From contig NZ_LAZU01000025.1 in assembly GCF_000987955.1 (NCBI RefSeq), forward strand, positions 372,001 through 436,000: a stretch of DNA of 64,000 nucleotides, given 5' to 3'. This stretch comes from Paenibacillus sp. DMB20 (GTDB lineage: Bacteria > Bacillota > Bacilli > Paenibacillales > Paenibacillaceae). This document shows positions 8,795 through 18,110 of this stretch, one piece after another. The translations under genes and the position numbers were made by a program. A model generated the notes under the pieces. It did not search any database. It was not told where the DNA came from and worked only from the letters and a program-made list of their open reading frames with translations. Within the stretch, counting starts at the first letter, position 1. Each line of letters begins with the position of its first letter.

Positions 8795-10147
8795 TTAGCT
8801 CACTGCACCTTTAAGGTAGAAATCATCCATAACATCTTTCGGAACCATGCCCCCACCAGTAGCCCAAAGAATGTGAGTGGCATTTTGCATCTTCTGTTCC
8901 AGGTGATTATTGTTCAAATAATCTTGTCCCATGGAAGAAACGTACAGTTGAACGGGGCCGATAAATCCTGCAACTGCCGATGGTTCTAGGAATATTCCTT
9001 CTGAATCGGCTAGCTCTCTAAGGATTCGATAGAGACAGTCGTCTTGAACAGTGAAGACACCACTAATATCTTTCTCTAGTGCTTTGCCCACAAAGCCTGA
9101 TGGTCTCCCTACCGCAAGCCCGTCTGCATCAGTAATATTATCAATGCCAAATTCCTGAGCGGATACCTCGCTATGCTTACATGTCATTAAACCTAGCAAC
9201 ATTGCCGGTGAATGGGTTGGCTCTGCATAGAAGCAATGAACATTGTCTCCAAATACTGTCCGCAATCCGAAAGTAATTCCGCCAGGAGCGCCGCCTACAC
9301 CGCAAGGTAGATAGACGAAAAGCGGATGATCCTGATCGACTGGAATCTTCATGTCATTGAGTTGCTTTTGAAGCCGTTTAGCTGCTACGGCATAACCAAG
9401 GAATAACGTTGTAGAATTTTCATCATCAACGAAGTGGCTATTGGGATCTTTCTGAGACTCTTGTCTACCTGCTTCTACTGCTTTCCCATAGTCGCTATTG
9501 TGTTCAACGACGATTGCGCCTTTTTGCCGTAATAAATCTTTTTTCCATTCTTTAGCGTCAGTAGACATATGCACAACAACTTTGAAACCTAATTGGGCAC
9601 TCATAATACCAATACTAAGACCTAGATTACCGGTTGATCCGACCACGATCGAATAATTCGAAAATAGCGTCCGGAATTTTTCATCTGCCAGAATGGAGTA
9701 GTCATCGGTTAGTGACAGCATGCCGTGTTTAAAAGCGATCTCTTCGGCCACTTTTAATATTTCGTAAATTCCTCCACGAGCCTTTACAGAACCGGAGATG
9801 GGCAGGTGACTGTCACATTTAAGATATAAGTTTCCCGCTATTTCCTGATTAAACATTTCTGATAACTGCTGATGCATTTTAGGGATGTTGACTAATTCAG
9901 ACTCGATGATTCCGTTTTTTTCCTTCGTCTCCGGGAATACTGTTGCTAAATAGGGAGCGAAGCGAAGCAGCCGTTGTTCCGCATCTTCGATATCAGCGAT
10001 CCCTATTTCCGTGTTAATCATTCGGTTGTTGCAGCTCTCAAGCTGCGGGTTTACCCAGAAAACTTCTTCAGTATCAATGATTTTCTGCAGTCCCGGTAGT
10101 TCATTTTTCCATTCTTCGATCGTTTTTCCAGCAATTAAGTTAGTCAT
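8795..10147 (-). CDS. dsdA: D-serine ammonia-lyase (D-serine dehydratase)
   Basis: A 450-aa fold-type II PLP enzyme converting D-serine to pyruvate and ammonia. The PLP lysine lies in [25 protein letters not shown] is the substrate/asparagine loop and [14 protein letters not shown] is the glycine-rich phosphate-binding loop. [15 protein letters not shown] is characteristic of DsdA rather than L-threonine dehydratase. Length agrees with E. coli DsdA (442 aa). The frame opens at 10186, but ACGGAGG lies directly before ATG 10147, which I choose. It sits between ridA and the permease. Its product chemistry (2-aminoacrylate/imine) explains the RidA neighbour. Confidence 0.94.
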   Translation of the reverse strand: MTNLIAGKTIEEWKNELPGLQKIIDTEEVFWVNPQLESCNNRMINTEIGIADIEDAEQRLLRFAPYLATVFPETKEKNGIIESELVNIPKMHQQLSEMFNQEIAGNLYLKCDSHLPISGSVKARGGIYEILKVAEEIAFKHGMLSLTDDYSILADEKFRTLFSNYSIVVGSTGNLGLSIGIMSAQLGFKVVVHMSTDAKEWKKDLLRQKGAIVVEHNSDYGKAVEAGRQESQKDPNSHFVDDENSTTLFLGYAVAAKRLQKQLNDMKIPVDQDHPLFVYLPCGVGGAPGGITFGLRTVFGDNVHCFYAEPTHSPAMLLGLMTCKHSEVSAQEFGIDNITDADGLAVGRPSGFVGKALEKDISGVFTVQDDCLYRILRELADSEGIFLEPSAVAGFIGPVQLYVSSMGQDYLNNNHLEQKMQNATHILWATGGGMVPKDVMDDFYLKGAVS

Positions 10148-10209
10148 GGCTACCTCCGTGATAAAATAGATATATTTTAAATCCAAAAGGTGATTTGGTG
10201 ATTTTAGAT

Positions 10210-10584
10210 TTATTTTTCTGCGATAAATTCGATTTCTACTTTGGCTCCCATAGGAAGACCTGCAACCTGGAAGCAGGAACGTGCGGGTTTGCTAGACTTG
10301 AAATAAGAGCCATAGATTTCATTCAGACAAGTAAAGTTGGAAAGATCGGTCACAAAAATAGTCGTTTTTACAATGTCTTCGAATCCGTATCCTGCTTCGT
10401 TCAAAATTGCGGAGATGTTCTCCATCACCTGTTTTGCTTGTATTGCAAAGTCATCATTCATTTCACCTGTCTGCGGATGAATTCCAAGTTGCCCAGATGC
10501 ATACAGACGTGAAGCGCTTACAATCGCTTGCGAATAAGGTCCAATTGCAGCGGGAGCGTTATTAGTCATGATAGTTTTTTTCAT
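10210..10584 (-). CDS. ridA: RidA family enamine/imine deaminase
   Basis: A 124-aa protein of standard RidA/YjgF length. It includes the family opening [13 protein letters not shown], the segment [14 protein letters not shown], and a C-terminal [20 protein letters not shown] with the conserved arginine that holds the substrate carboxylate. RidA hydrolyses 2-aminoacrylate released by PLP dehydratases, preventing damage to other PLP enzymes. Placing it first in an operon with D-serine dehydratase gives a self-detoxifying catabolic unit. AAGGAG lies upstream of the ATG. Sixty-two bases separate it from dsdA. Confidence 0.94.
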   Translation of the reverse strand: MKKTIMTNNAPAAIGPYSQAIVSASRLYASGQLGIHPQTGEMNDDFAIQAKQVMENISAILNEAGYGFEDIVKTTIFVTDLSNFTCLNEIYGSYFKSSKPARSCFQVAGLPMGAKVEIEFIAEK

Positions 10585-10795
10585 AAAATTTTCATCTCCT
10601 TGTTTTGAGGTAACATTCCCATTAATATCTAATTGCAGTTCTAATTGCAGTATATTAATTTATGGGCACCTCCATGGTTCATGATATTTGCATTGGAAGT
10701 CTAAAAAAATTAAATCAGATTTAATAAATTAAGTACAGATAAATATTAGCACTATACTTTTATGAATTCAAGCGTAATATTTATCGATTTTTTGT

Positions 10796-10856
10796 AAAAA
10801 AAACCGCCTCCGTATTTACTAGTGTGAAATACACTTGCAAATACAGAAACGGTTTG
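10796..10856 (-). terminator. Terminator between the XRE-cupin regulator and ridA
   Basis: On the minus strand an outer stem AAACCG/CGGTTT and an inner stem CTGTATTT/AAATACGG enclose a loop, and the structure runs into eight T. It lies 19 bases after the regulator stop, so the ridA-dsdA-dsdX operon needs its own promoter between here and 10584. That 210-base interval is very AT-rich. Confidence 0.72.
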
Positions 10857-10874
10857 TGATTAGAAATTTGTTTT

Positions 10875-11432
10875 CTAAAATGTCGGAGGAGTAATAGCAA
10901 AAATAACGCTTGCTTCTTGATCCGATTTATTTTCCCACTTATGTTCCATTCCAGGTGGTATTTTTACACTATCCCCTTGATATAAAGTCTCTACATCGTC
11001 CCCAATAAATAATACTACCTCACCCGCCATGACATACGCGACTTCTTCGCCAATGTGCCTCATAGGTTTTTCGGCAGACTGGGATTCAGGCGGTAATTTC
11101 ATTAAAACCATCTCAATGGAGCCGCTTAAATCCGGAGACAATAATGAATATTCCCAATTGTTCGATGATGGGAATATGATTTTTTTTCTGGAATTTGCTC
11201 TGGTAATTAAATCTTTGGTTGGCACAAATTCAGTAAACAAACTAAATAAAGGAACATCCAACGCATCGGCAATCACGCGCAAAGTATTCAGTGACGGACT
11301 GGAAAGTCCCCTTTCAATTTGGCTTAACATGGATGAAGTTACATTCGTTATTTCTGATAACTGTTTAATCGTATAATTCTTGTTTTTGCGTAATTTTGCG
11401 ATTGTTTGACCTAATTCTAGATTATCCATCAT
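10875..11432 (-). CDS. XRE-cupin transcriptional regulator
   Basis: A 185-aa protein. Residues about 8-62 form a Cro/CI-type helix-turn-helix (IAKLRKNKNYTIKQLSEITN, then SSMLSQIERGLSSPSLNTL). Residues about 110-180 form a cupin (HIGEEVAYVMAGEVVLFIGD, then GDSVKIPPGMEHKWEN). This fusion is common in local regulators of amino-acid or polyamine metabolism, the cupin binding the small effector. It lies directly upstream of, and on the same strand as, the D-serine operon, which is its likely target. D-serine as effector is inference. Two adjacent ATG codons (11432, 11429) are possible starts after a GAGG. Confidence 0.9.
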   Translation of the reverse strand: MMDNLELGQTIAKLRKNKNYTIKQLSEITNVTSSMLSQIERGLSSPSLNTLRVIADALDVPLFSLFTEFVPTKDLITRANSRKKIIFPSSNNWEYSLLSPDLSGSIEMVLMKLPPESQSAEKPMRHIGEEVAYVMAGEVVLFIGDDVETLYQGDSVKIPPGMEHKWENKSDQEASVIFAITPPTF

Positions 11433-11595
11433 TCATCATACCTCATAAAAATACTTCAAAATTAATTAATATGCCGTTCCTGAGCTTAATAGCCTATAAA
11501 TATAAAGATATCATAAATCTTAGATATTTTAAATATAAAATTATAGAAAGTCCAGTGACTCAGAATATGAGTTATTCGACCCCTATATTAGTAAA

Positions 11596-12080
11596 TTAAT
11601 GAAGGTTCGATAAAAGATAGCAGATACGTACATTTCCGGTAATGCTTTTTTCTTTCATGTGTGGCCCGGCACGTCGTAACTCGCGATAATGTATGTAAAA
11701 TCCTATATTTTCATAGAGATGTTCAACCATATTATCAATAGTATCACGCTTGCGAAGTTCATGTTCCAAAATTTCATATAGTTGAGGGAATTCATAATGG
11801 AAAATTCCTTACTCTGGATTTTCATACTTAACGAACCCCTTGTCTCCATAGCAAAAGAGCCATGGCGAAGTTTTTCAAAATGAATATCTTCGGCGATGGT
11901 ATAATGATTTATTGTTTTCAGTTCTTCTTCAATTGGAATGTAAGTGTCTTTCTTTTTCTCTAAAGCTGCCTTTTGCTGTGTATTGTAAGTGTTTACTCGA
12001 AAGGTTACAAATACAGTAATCAGCCCTCCAAGAATTGTACTAATAAAAAGACCGAGAACAACAACGAGTAGTAAAATCAA
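11596..12080 (-). pseudogene. Small membrane protein of unknown function, frameshifted
   Basis: The first frame (12080 to 11703) gives an N-terminal membrane helix (about residues 2-28, LFISTILGGLITVFVTF) and a polar region including KKKDTYIPIEEELKTINHY. After about residue 92 its residues turn implausible. The next frame continues smoothly as EFPQLYEILEHELRKRDTID, then MVEHLYENIGFYIHYRELRR, to a stop at 11596. One base seems to be missing near 11800-11815 and would restore about 161 aa. No family recognised. The TTG at 12080 has no clear ribosome site. Confidence 0.6.
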
Positions 12081-12692
12081 ATTTCGAAGTGAAGTTAAAC
12101 AAGCACTCTCCTATCAATCAAATACGTTAAGTTTGTATTTCGACAGGACATCGTAAACTCCTTCCAACCGCATTCGTACTAACACTCAGAGTGCCAAGAA
12201 CCCTGCCTATATCTAGAATTACATAATAGGCACTCTTTAACAGCCCATTACAGTTAAGGACTGTTATATGTCTTTTTCCTTGATGTGCAGAAACCCTATC
12301 ACTCCACTGGCAGCGATGAGGCCAGGGGGCGATCCCTGTTTTACGGGTTTGATTCGGAGCATCGCGTAGAGCGTATCGTTATCGAAGGGATGCATGCGTG
12401 CGGGAAAAAATGACCGATGCGCCGAGGCTTTGTTCCATATCAATGAGCATGTCTGTGATATCGAGCTGCACAAGAGACGCACATGTTGGAAGCTTTTGTC
12501 CCAATGGGGGAGTGTTTATTTAAAAATTTAGATAAAATTAACCCTATTTTATATAAAAATGAAACATTCAATCAGCCAGATAGAGTAAAATATTTGGTGT
12601 ATCTCATATTCTTTAAAAATCAATGAATCGGGACATATATATTATAGCAGGCAGCATCCTAATCATCTTAAAATATTGTGTTGGAAGCGATA
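12081..12692. other. Decayed, gene-poor end of the putative island
   Basis: I find no intact gene in these 600 bases. A 72-codon minus-strand frame (12482-12264) has no recognisable domain and contains the tRNA-like repeat, so I do not call it. The segment is AT-rich at 12520-12660 and more GC-balanced around 12300-12480, like a junction between two kinds of DNA. Apart from the tRNA-Ala-derived repeat at 12307-12338 I see nothing assignable. Confidence 0.5.
12307..12338 (+). repeat. Partial copy of the tRNA-Ala 3' half (candidate island end)
   Basis: Fifteen bases from the anticodon loop (CTGGCAGCGATGAGG) are identical to 5878-5892. The match continues with few differences through CAGGGG and CGATCCC, covering the variable and T arms, and then stops. 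The copy cannot fold as a tRNA because it lacks the D-arm and acceptor. Tyrosine-recombinase islands typically duplicate exactly this half of a tRNA. No integrase gene is present, so the element would be old and immobile. Confidence 0.55.
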
Positions 12693-12828
12693 TCATGGTG
12701 ACATGTCGGGATATTTCTTGCCTACAGCCCATTTCTCATCCTGTTCCATTAGCAGGGCACCGATGAGGCGAATCACGGAGTCCCGGTTTGGGAAAATGCG
12801 AACAATTCCGTCATTCAAATATTTATTT
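12693..12828 (-). pseudogene. IS256 (Mutator)-family transposase, C-terminal remnant
   Basis: A minus-strand frame reads IFPNRDSVIRLIGALLMEQ followed by DEKWAVGKKYPDMSP and a stop. This is the conserved end of IS256-type transposases. The catalytic DDE portion is absent and no inverted repeats were recognised, so the element is dead. It lies at the right-hand edge of the AT-rich island. Confidence 0.68.
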
Positions 12829-12927
12829 GTGTTCTAATGAGTAGAGCAAAATGGATCAAAAAGACAAGGAGCGGGTCATGTATAATAGGAGAAAACGCAA
12901 CCGATTTTTGGTAAGGAGTTGGATTCT

Positions 12928-14397
12928 ATGAAATGGAATATGAATACCTCTGGTCGACGCCGATTCTCCTGCTTGCTGCTCACTTTGACCATGGTTACTG
13001 CCACGCTGGCATCTACCGATATTCAGGCAAGGACGGCGTATGGGGAAGCAGCGGCGGGAACTTCATCCCAATCCGTTAACGGGACCACAGTACATGAACA
13101 GCAAGGCAGAACAGCAAGATCGTATCAGGCCGCTTTATCCGATTGGAAGCGTTGGGCCGCGGATCATGCGTATGCCTTGAATACGATTCAACCGGAAGCA
13201 TGGTCTTCGAACGGGGGAGATATAACGCAGGATAAATTTAGCGACCTCGATATGCTAATTCCCTTGCTTGCCGACAAGCGAATCGTATATTTGGGAGAAA
13301 ATTCGCATGGAGTAGCCGAATTCAATCTGGTCAAAACGCGCCTCATTCAATATTTGCACCAAACGCTAGGGTATAACATTGTTGCTTTTGAGAGCGGATT
13401 GGGCGATGCTGCGCTTGCGCAGGGGCGGATGAAAAAGACCGCGGCCCAGGAGACCATGAAACGCTCCATATTCGGCGTATGGTGGACGGAAGAGACGAAG
13501 CCGCTATTCGAGTATATGAAGGAAACGCAGGAAAGCGAATCCCCATTACGCCTGGCGGGCTTCGATATTCAGGTGCAATCCCCGCTATTTCAGGACGCGA
13601 ATTGGATTCCAAGCAAAGCGCTGAAGGCCAGGGCGCTGAAGGCTGAGCAAGAGGTTCACAAGTGGAGAATGAGCAAGGATCTCAGCGGATACCGCAAGGC
13701 CAAGCCTGAGCTGGTTAAGGTGTACAAAGAGTTATTGCAGGCCGTGACGAAAAATGAAAAAGCACTGAAGCGGGACTATCCCGATGAGCCGCATATCGTC
13801 AAGTTGATGAAGCGATCGCTGGAGGATCGTATCCGGGTCATTCAGGAGTTCAATGAGCTGTGCATCCAATCCAATCTATCATCGGAACAAGGGGATTATA
13901 GCGGCAATCTGTCCATGATGGAATGGCGCGATCGGGCGATGGCCGGCAACCTTGCATGGCTGGCGACGGAAATTTATCCCGATGAGAGAATTATCGTATG
14001 GGGACACAACGGCCATATAAGCAAAGCACAGTCCCTGATTTCCAACATGCCGAAGAGCATGGGAGAGCTCATGCCTAAGGAACTGCAGCGGGAAAGCTAT
14101 GTCATGGGCCTATTTACGGGCGAAGGACAAGCAGCCGAGAATACGAGGGAACCGCTTCAGCTGAATCCGATGATCCCGGGGTCCATGGAAGATATTTTGG
14201 CGGGTGCAGGACAGCCGCATACCTTCATGGATTTACGCTATCGGGAAAATGAGCGGGGAAATTCGTGGATGTTCGAACGGACGATAGCCTCTTATCAGGT
14301 AATGATGCCGATGCCGTTAGAGCTGAGACGGCATTTCGACGGCGTTCTGCTGATCAAACAAGTGAAGATGCCGACCTATTTGCCGCATAAAAAATAG
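12928..14397 (+). CDS. Secreted erythromycin-esterase-family protein
   Basis: A 489-aa protein with a signal peptide of about 38 residues (RRRFSCLLLTLTMVTATLAS). The mature part has the motifs of the Ere/TIKI-like hydrolase superfamily: YLGENSHGVAEF (Glu124, His127), VAFESGLGDA with the second glutamate, and late IIVWGHNGHISKA with its histidine. Ere enzymes hydrolyse the macrolactone of erythromycin, but most genomic family members have no proven drug activity. Export is unlike the cytoplasmic EreA/EreB, which argues for another substrate. ATG 12928 follows AAGGAG by nine bases; an upstream in-frame TTG overlaps that site. Monocistronic. Confidence 0.85.
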   Translation: MKWNMNTSGRRRFSCLLLTLTMVTATLASTDIQARTAYGEAAAGTSSQSVNGTTVHEQQGRTARSYQAALSDWKRWAADHAYALNTIQPEAWSSNGGDITQDKFSDLDMLIPLLADKRIVYLGENSHGVAEFNLVKTRLIQYLHQTLGYNIVAFESGLGDAALAQGRMKKTAAQETMKRSIFGVWWTEETKPLFEYMKETQESESPLRLAGFDIQVQSPLFQDANWIPSKALKARALKAEQEVHKWRMSKDLSGYRKAKPELVKVYKELLQAVTKNEKALKRDYPDEPHIVKLMKRSLEDRIRVIQEFNELCIQSNLSSEQGDYSGNLSMMEWRDRAMAGNLAWLATEIYPDERIIVWGHNGHISKAQSLISNMPKSMGELMPKELQRESYVMGLFTGEGQAAENTREPLQLNPMIPGSMEDILAGAGQPHTFMDLRYRENERGNSWMFERTIASYQVMMPMPLELRRHFDGVLLIKQVKMPTYLPHKK

Positions 14398-14560
14398 GCA
14401 GCGGATATGCCGTCCGATTGTATGCGGCTCAACGGTGTTGTTTTCGATTGAGCTATTAATTGTTCAGCAGCGTTTAAACAACCCAGAAGCCGTAAGTTAT
14501 CCGGTGGCTATAGACAGCGAATATCTAGAGCGCGCGCCTAAATTTTCGAGTCGTTACGAT

Positions 14561-14640
14561 AGCCCATATTGGTTTATTCTGTACAAATGGCGTTGTGGCG
14601 ACTTCCATTTATACAAAAAAACAATATGGGCTTAGTTTTT
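14561..14640 (+). terminator. Long nested hairpin, probable terminator
   Basis: An outer 11-bp stem AGCCCATATTG/CAATATGGGCT (14561-14571 with 14622-14632) encloses an inner stem GTACAAATGG/CCATTTATAC. The 3' arm leads into TAGTTTTT. It lies between the esterase gene and the convergent yesN-like gene. The nested layout is unusual for a simple terminator. A 66-codon frame across this region has no support. Confidence 0.55.
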
Positions 14641-14672
14641 ACGATCCTCGCCTCATCCCCATAGATTATCAT

Positions 14673-16187
14673 CTACAAAAATGCATCCAACTTATTCCTT
14701 TCACGGAACTCTGACGGATAGCATCCGAAATAATCTGTGAACAGCTTCGTGAAATGGCGCGGGCTGTAATAACCAACGGCTTCGGCAACCTCCTGCACTT
14801 TGAGATGGGGCTCCTTTAGCAGGAGTTCCTTCGCTTTCAGCATTCTCGTTTCGGTTACGTATTTAAGAAAGGTACTGCCGTGCTTTTTATGGAACAAAGA
14901 GCTTAAATAGTTGGGCGTCACATGGAACATATCCGCGATTTGCTTGATTCCGATGTCGTGCATATACTGCTGCTCCACATAAGCGATCACTTGCTGCACG
15001 ATATTTTTGGACGAATAGTCGTGTCGCGAAGCCTGAGATAACATGCGATCGCCATGATTTTTTAAAAGAGCAAACCAGCTTGCCTGATCCCCGCACGTCC
15101 CCGGCTCTAACGTGAAGCCGAGTGCACGTGAAATATATTCATGAATACGGCGCCATAGGCATTGATCTGCCGAGAGTGCGCCGCTCCATACTTTCTCCAA
15201 AGAATCGACAGCTTTCAGGTATCCAAGATAGTCTTCTTGGCGGAACAGTCGGCGTAGATTGTCTACATGAATGCTTATAGGAAGACACTCGGCTCGTTCT
15301 GTCATTTCGTTTAGCTCGCTTAGCGGATAGTTTCCTCCAATCGGGAGCAGAACGCGAAGGGAAGAGACGCGCTGCAGTTCTTCGACCTGCCCCGCCATCG
15401 CTTGCATATTCGAACACTCCTCTAATTGTATCGTCGTAATTGCATAGGAGGCGGCAAGCTGATCCTGGAGCAAATGCTTCACGGTTCTCTCCATCTTCTG
15501 CTGCAGCTCTAGCGCTTGATAACGGTGCAAAGCCGGCCATGACCACAATATCGCAGGTTGGCCGCCCGGAAGCGACAATGCCAAGGAATAAAGGCTGTTA
15601 GTAAGAGATTGGTTATGGATAAGGCTCCGCAAGGCTTCGATGAATCGTTGTTGTCGTTCATGTTCTTCATGATCGCATAGGAAATCATCGAAATAGAACA
15701 CGCTTGCTTTGCAATGCAGTGTTTCAAGCAAATGATCGCCTTGGCTGACCCCACTTCTGCCCTGAATACTCGAAACAATCGCATGCTCTATCTGACGGTT
15801 GCGTTCCATGATGTGCGTTTCATGCAGCTTTTGTGCGTGGGTCAAGCTGTCGTGGACTTCTTCCAGACTGATCGGCTTTAGCAAATAGTTGCACGCCCCA
15901 AGGCGTATCGCCTCTTGCGCATATTGGAACTCCGAATAGCCGCTTAAAATAATCCATTTGGTATGAGGGGACGCTGCTCTGCCATGAGCCATTACTTCCA
16001 AGCCGTTCATCTTCGGCATCCGAATATCAACGAATACAAGATCGGGTTGCCGCTCGGTTACGAAACGAATCGCTTCTTCACCGTTACGGGCTTCTCCAAT
16101 GACGTGGACAGGCATGTCCAGTTCGTCCAGCATGCTTCTCAGGCTGGCTCTGATCAAGCTTTCATCGTCTGCAACTAAAATATTCAT
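14673..16187 (-). CDS. YesN-type response regulator with AraC DNA-binding domain
   Basis: A 504-aa protein. Residues 1-120 are a receiver domain (NILVADDESLIRASL; phosphoacceptor Asp in LVFVDIRMPKMNGLEV; LLKPISLEEV). The middle is the poorly conserved linker seen in YesN proteins. Residues about 400-500 are an AraC double HTH (IKQIADMFHVTPNYLSSLF, then VQEVAEAVGYYSPRHFTKLF). The histidine kinase is directly upstream and overlaps by ATGA. Such pairs control adjacent carbohydrate uptake genes, so the divergent ABC transporter and GH101-like enzyme are the likely regulon. Confidence 0.94.
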   Translation of the reverse strand: MNILVADDESLIRASLRSMLDELDMPVHVIGEARNGEEAIRFVTERQPDLVFVDIRMPKMNGLEVMAHGRAASPHTKWIILSGYSEFQYAQEAIRLGACNYLLKPISLEEVHDSLTHAQKLHETHIMERNRQIEHAIVSSIQGRSGVSQGDHLLETLHCKASVFYFDDFLCDHEEHERQQRFIEALRSLIHNQSLTNSLYSLALSLPGGQPAILWSWPALHRYQALELQQKMERTVKHLLQDQLAASYAITTIQLEECSNMQAMAGQVEELQRVSSLRVLLPIGGNYPLSELNEMTERAECLPISIHVDNLRRLFRQEDYLGYLKAVDSLEKVWSGALSADQCLWRRIHEYISRALGFTLEPGTCGDQASWFALLKNHGDRMLSQASRHDYSSKNIVQQVIAYVEQQYMHDIGIKQIADMFHVTPNYLSSLFHKKHGSTFLKYVTETRMLKAKELLLKEPHLKVQEVAEAVGYYSPRHFTKLFTDYFGCYPSEFRERNKLDAFL

Positions 16188-17920
16188 GATGCATTCTCCT
16201 CCTTAGGGATTTTGATTGCCACGCATGTGCCGATTCCGAGCTCGCTGTTCACGGTTAATGTTGCTTTCGGGAAGACTTGCTGCAATCTTGCCCTTACGTT
16301 GGCGAGGCCGACATGCGATTGGGAATGTGACGCGTTCGGATCGAAGCCGACGCCGTCGTCACGTACTTCGATGCATATCTGCGCATTGCCGTCCTCGCTT
16401 GCTATCCATGCGGATACGTGAATGGCATGCTCTTGATCATCGGGTTCGACTCCGTGGATAATCGCGTTCTCCAATAGGGGTTGAATCAGCAATTTCGGAA
16501 TTCGGAACTCGGCAGTCTCCTTGTCATGATGAATCTGGATCGTCAGCCTATCCTGGAAGCGAAGCTGCTGCAGCAGAGCATATTTTGTTAAAAAATTGAA
16601 TTCCTGTTCGATCGTCGTCCATTGATTCTCCTCCAGGATGTAACGAAGCATGCCGCTAAGCGAAATAATCGCGGTCTCCAGCTTCTTCTTGTCTCCAATG
16701 CGGTTCAATCCGATAAAGCCGGACAGCACGTTGTACAGAAAATGGGGCTGAATTTGCGATTGCAAGGCTCGATATTCTGCGTTTCGCTGTGCCAGCACCG
16801 CTTTATATTCCCGGTTTATTAAATCGTCCAACTGCATGACCATCTTGTTTAGTGACTGTCCGAGATAGGAAAGTTCGTCCGATCCCTCCCCTTCATAGCG
16901 TGCTTGCATATTCCCATTGCGTACTTTGGTCATGACGGCCTTCATTTGAGCGATCGGCTTGACGATCCATTGCGAAGAGTAAAGAAAAACGAAGAAAGTG
17001 ACGATGAGTCCTCCAATCGATATCAAAACCGCCGTGATGTAGATCCAGCGTACTTTCTGTTGTATCTCCTCATTGGATAAAAACACGGTAATTTCCCAAT
17101 CTGCCGGTTTGATGGTTTGAGAAACGGTAACGTATCCGGTTTCTTGTGCGCTGGGGTTTCCTCCCGCTCGAAGCTGCTTGATCATTTCATCGGTCAGCGG
17201 CTTGTTCGCATAGATCACATTTTTCATTTCATCTACGATCGCGACGACTGAACTGACGTTAAATTGAATATCTTTGGTGATTTTCTCGAGTACATTCGTA
17301 TCCGCATCGGCCGATATGACGGCGAGCGGTTGTCCGGAATCCGGATTTTTGATTAAACGGGATACGGAAAACACTTGGATGTCTGAGGGGTTGGTCAAGT
17401 AAGTTTGCGGATGGGAACTGATGAACGCGACTTTCCCGTTTTTCTTAACCGCTTGTCGATACCATGATTCTTCCTGGAATGGAAAGTCCGGCATGAGGTC
17501 GATGCTATCGTTTTTAGTCGTTAAAAAAGGCTTTCCGTTCATCGTAATCATGAGCGTACTGAGAATATCTTTGCGAGTGTTAATTAAATAGTTGGGCAGC
17601 GTTCCTTTCAGAGCGCGATCCGTCTGCAGTTTCGTGTATGCGCTTGCAGAATCGTATGCATTGTCGGCAATGATTTTAAGCGACTGAATGACATTATCGT
17701 TCAAATAGGGAGAGGCCGTCAGCCGCTCCAAATCATCCAAATAGGTTTCAATATTACCGGCTACGGCATGGAGCGTTCCTTCGGTTAGCTTCTCCGTATC
17801 TTTGGTGAGCACGTGCTGGGCGTAGAAGGGGAGCGCAAAAGCCAAGACGGCAAATGGAGTGACAATGGTCAGAGCATACACCAGCGTGAGCTTGGAGCGC
17901 AGCGACTTGATCGTGACCAT
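16184..17920 (-). CDS. YesM-type sensor histidine kinase
   Basis: A 578-aa kinase. It has an N-terminal membrane helix (about 12-35), a large extracellular sensor (about 36-285) and a second helix (about 288-310). HAMP follows (QWIVKPIAQMKAVMTKVRNG), then His_kinase (the QIQPHFLYNVLSGFIGLNR motif carries the phosphoacceptor histidine) and HATPase (IPKLLIQPLLENAIIHGVEP; DDGVGFDPN). This is the LytS/YesM class. It overlaps its response regulator and is divergent from the solute-binding protein gene across 190 bp. The ligand is presumably a glycan fragment or a binding protein-ligand complex. Confidence 0.95.
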   Translation of the reverse strand: MVTIKSLRSKLTLVYALTIVTPFAVLAFALPFYAQHVLTKDTEKLTEGTLHAVAGNIETYLDDLERLTASPYLNDNVIQSLKIIADNAYDSASAYTKLQTDRALKGTLPNYLINTRKDILSTLMITMNGKPFLTTKNDSIDLMPDFPFQEESWYRQAVKKNGKVAFISSHPQTYLTNPSDIQVFSVSRLIKNPDSGQPLAVISADADTNVLEKITKDIQFNVSSVVAIVDEMKNVIYANKPLTDEMIKQLRAGGNPSAQETGYVTVSQTIKPADWEITVFLSNEEIQQKVRWIYITAVLISIGGLIVTFFVFLYSSQWIVKPIAQMKAVMTKVRNGNMQARYEGEGSDELSYLGQSLNKMVMQLDDLINREYKAVLAQRNAEYRALQSQIQPHFLYNVLSGFIGLNRIGDKKKLETAIISLSGMLRYILEENQWTTIEQEFNFLTKYALLQQLRFQDRLTIQIHHDKETAEFRIPKLLIQPLLENAIIHGVEPDDQEHAIHVSAWIASEDGNAQICIEVRDDGVGFDPNASHSQSHVGLANVRARLQQVFPKATLTVNSELGIGTCVAIKIPKEENAS

Positions 17921-18031
17921 AACGGATCAACCTCCTTCATTCATGTATAAAGGATAGGTACACCCGGCAGGTAAGTCAATACGAAAATCGATAGTGTAGA
18001 AATGAGCGGTGCAATCGTAGGTTTGCAGCAT

Positions 18032-18046
18032 ATGAAAGCGTAATCA
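18032..18046 (+). promoter_or_regulatory. Candidate cre site (CcpA binding)
   Basis: ATGAAAGCGTAATCA fits the relaxed catabolite-responsive element WTGNAANCGNWNNCW at every position. It lies in the divergent region between the YesM kinase and the sugar transporter, 65 bases before the latter. Catabolite repression of a glycan uptake locus would be expected. The match rests on a degenerate consensus only. Confidence 0.45.
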
Positions 18047-18110
18047 TTAATGATATCGTTAGGACTGAAATGATGGAATAACATACAACTTTATAGCAAG
18101 GGGGATACGG

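Noticed and set aside
14435..14635. 66-codon frame after the esterase gene
   Set aside because: It runs through a nested hairpin, has no ribosome site and no recognisable sequence.
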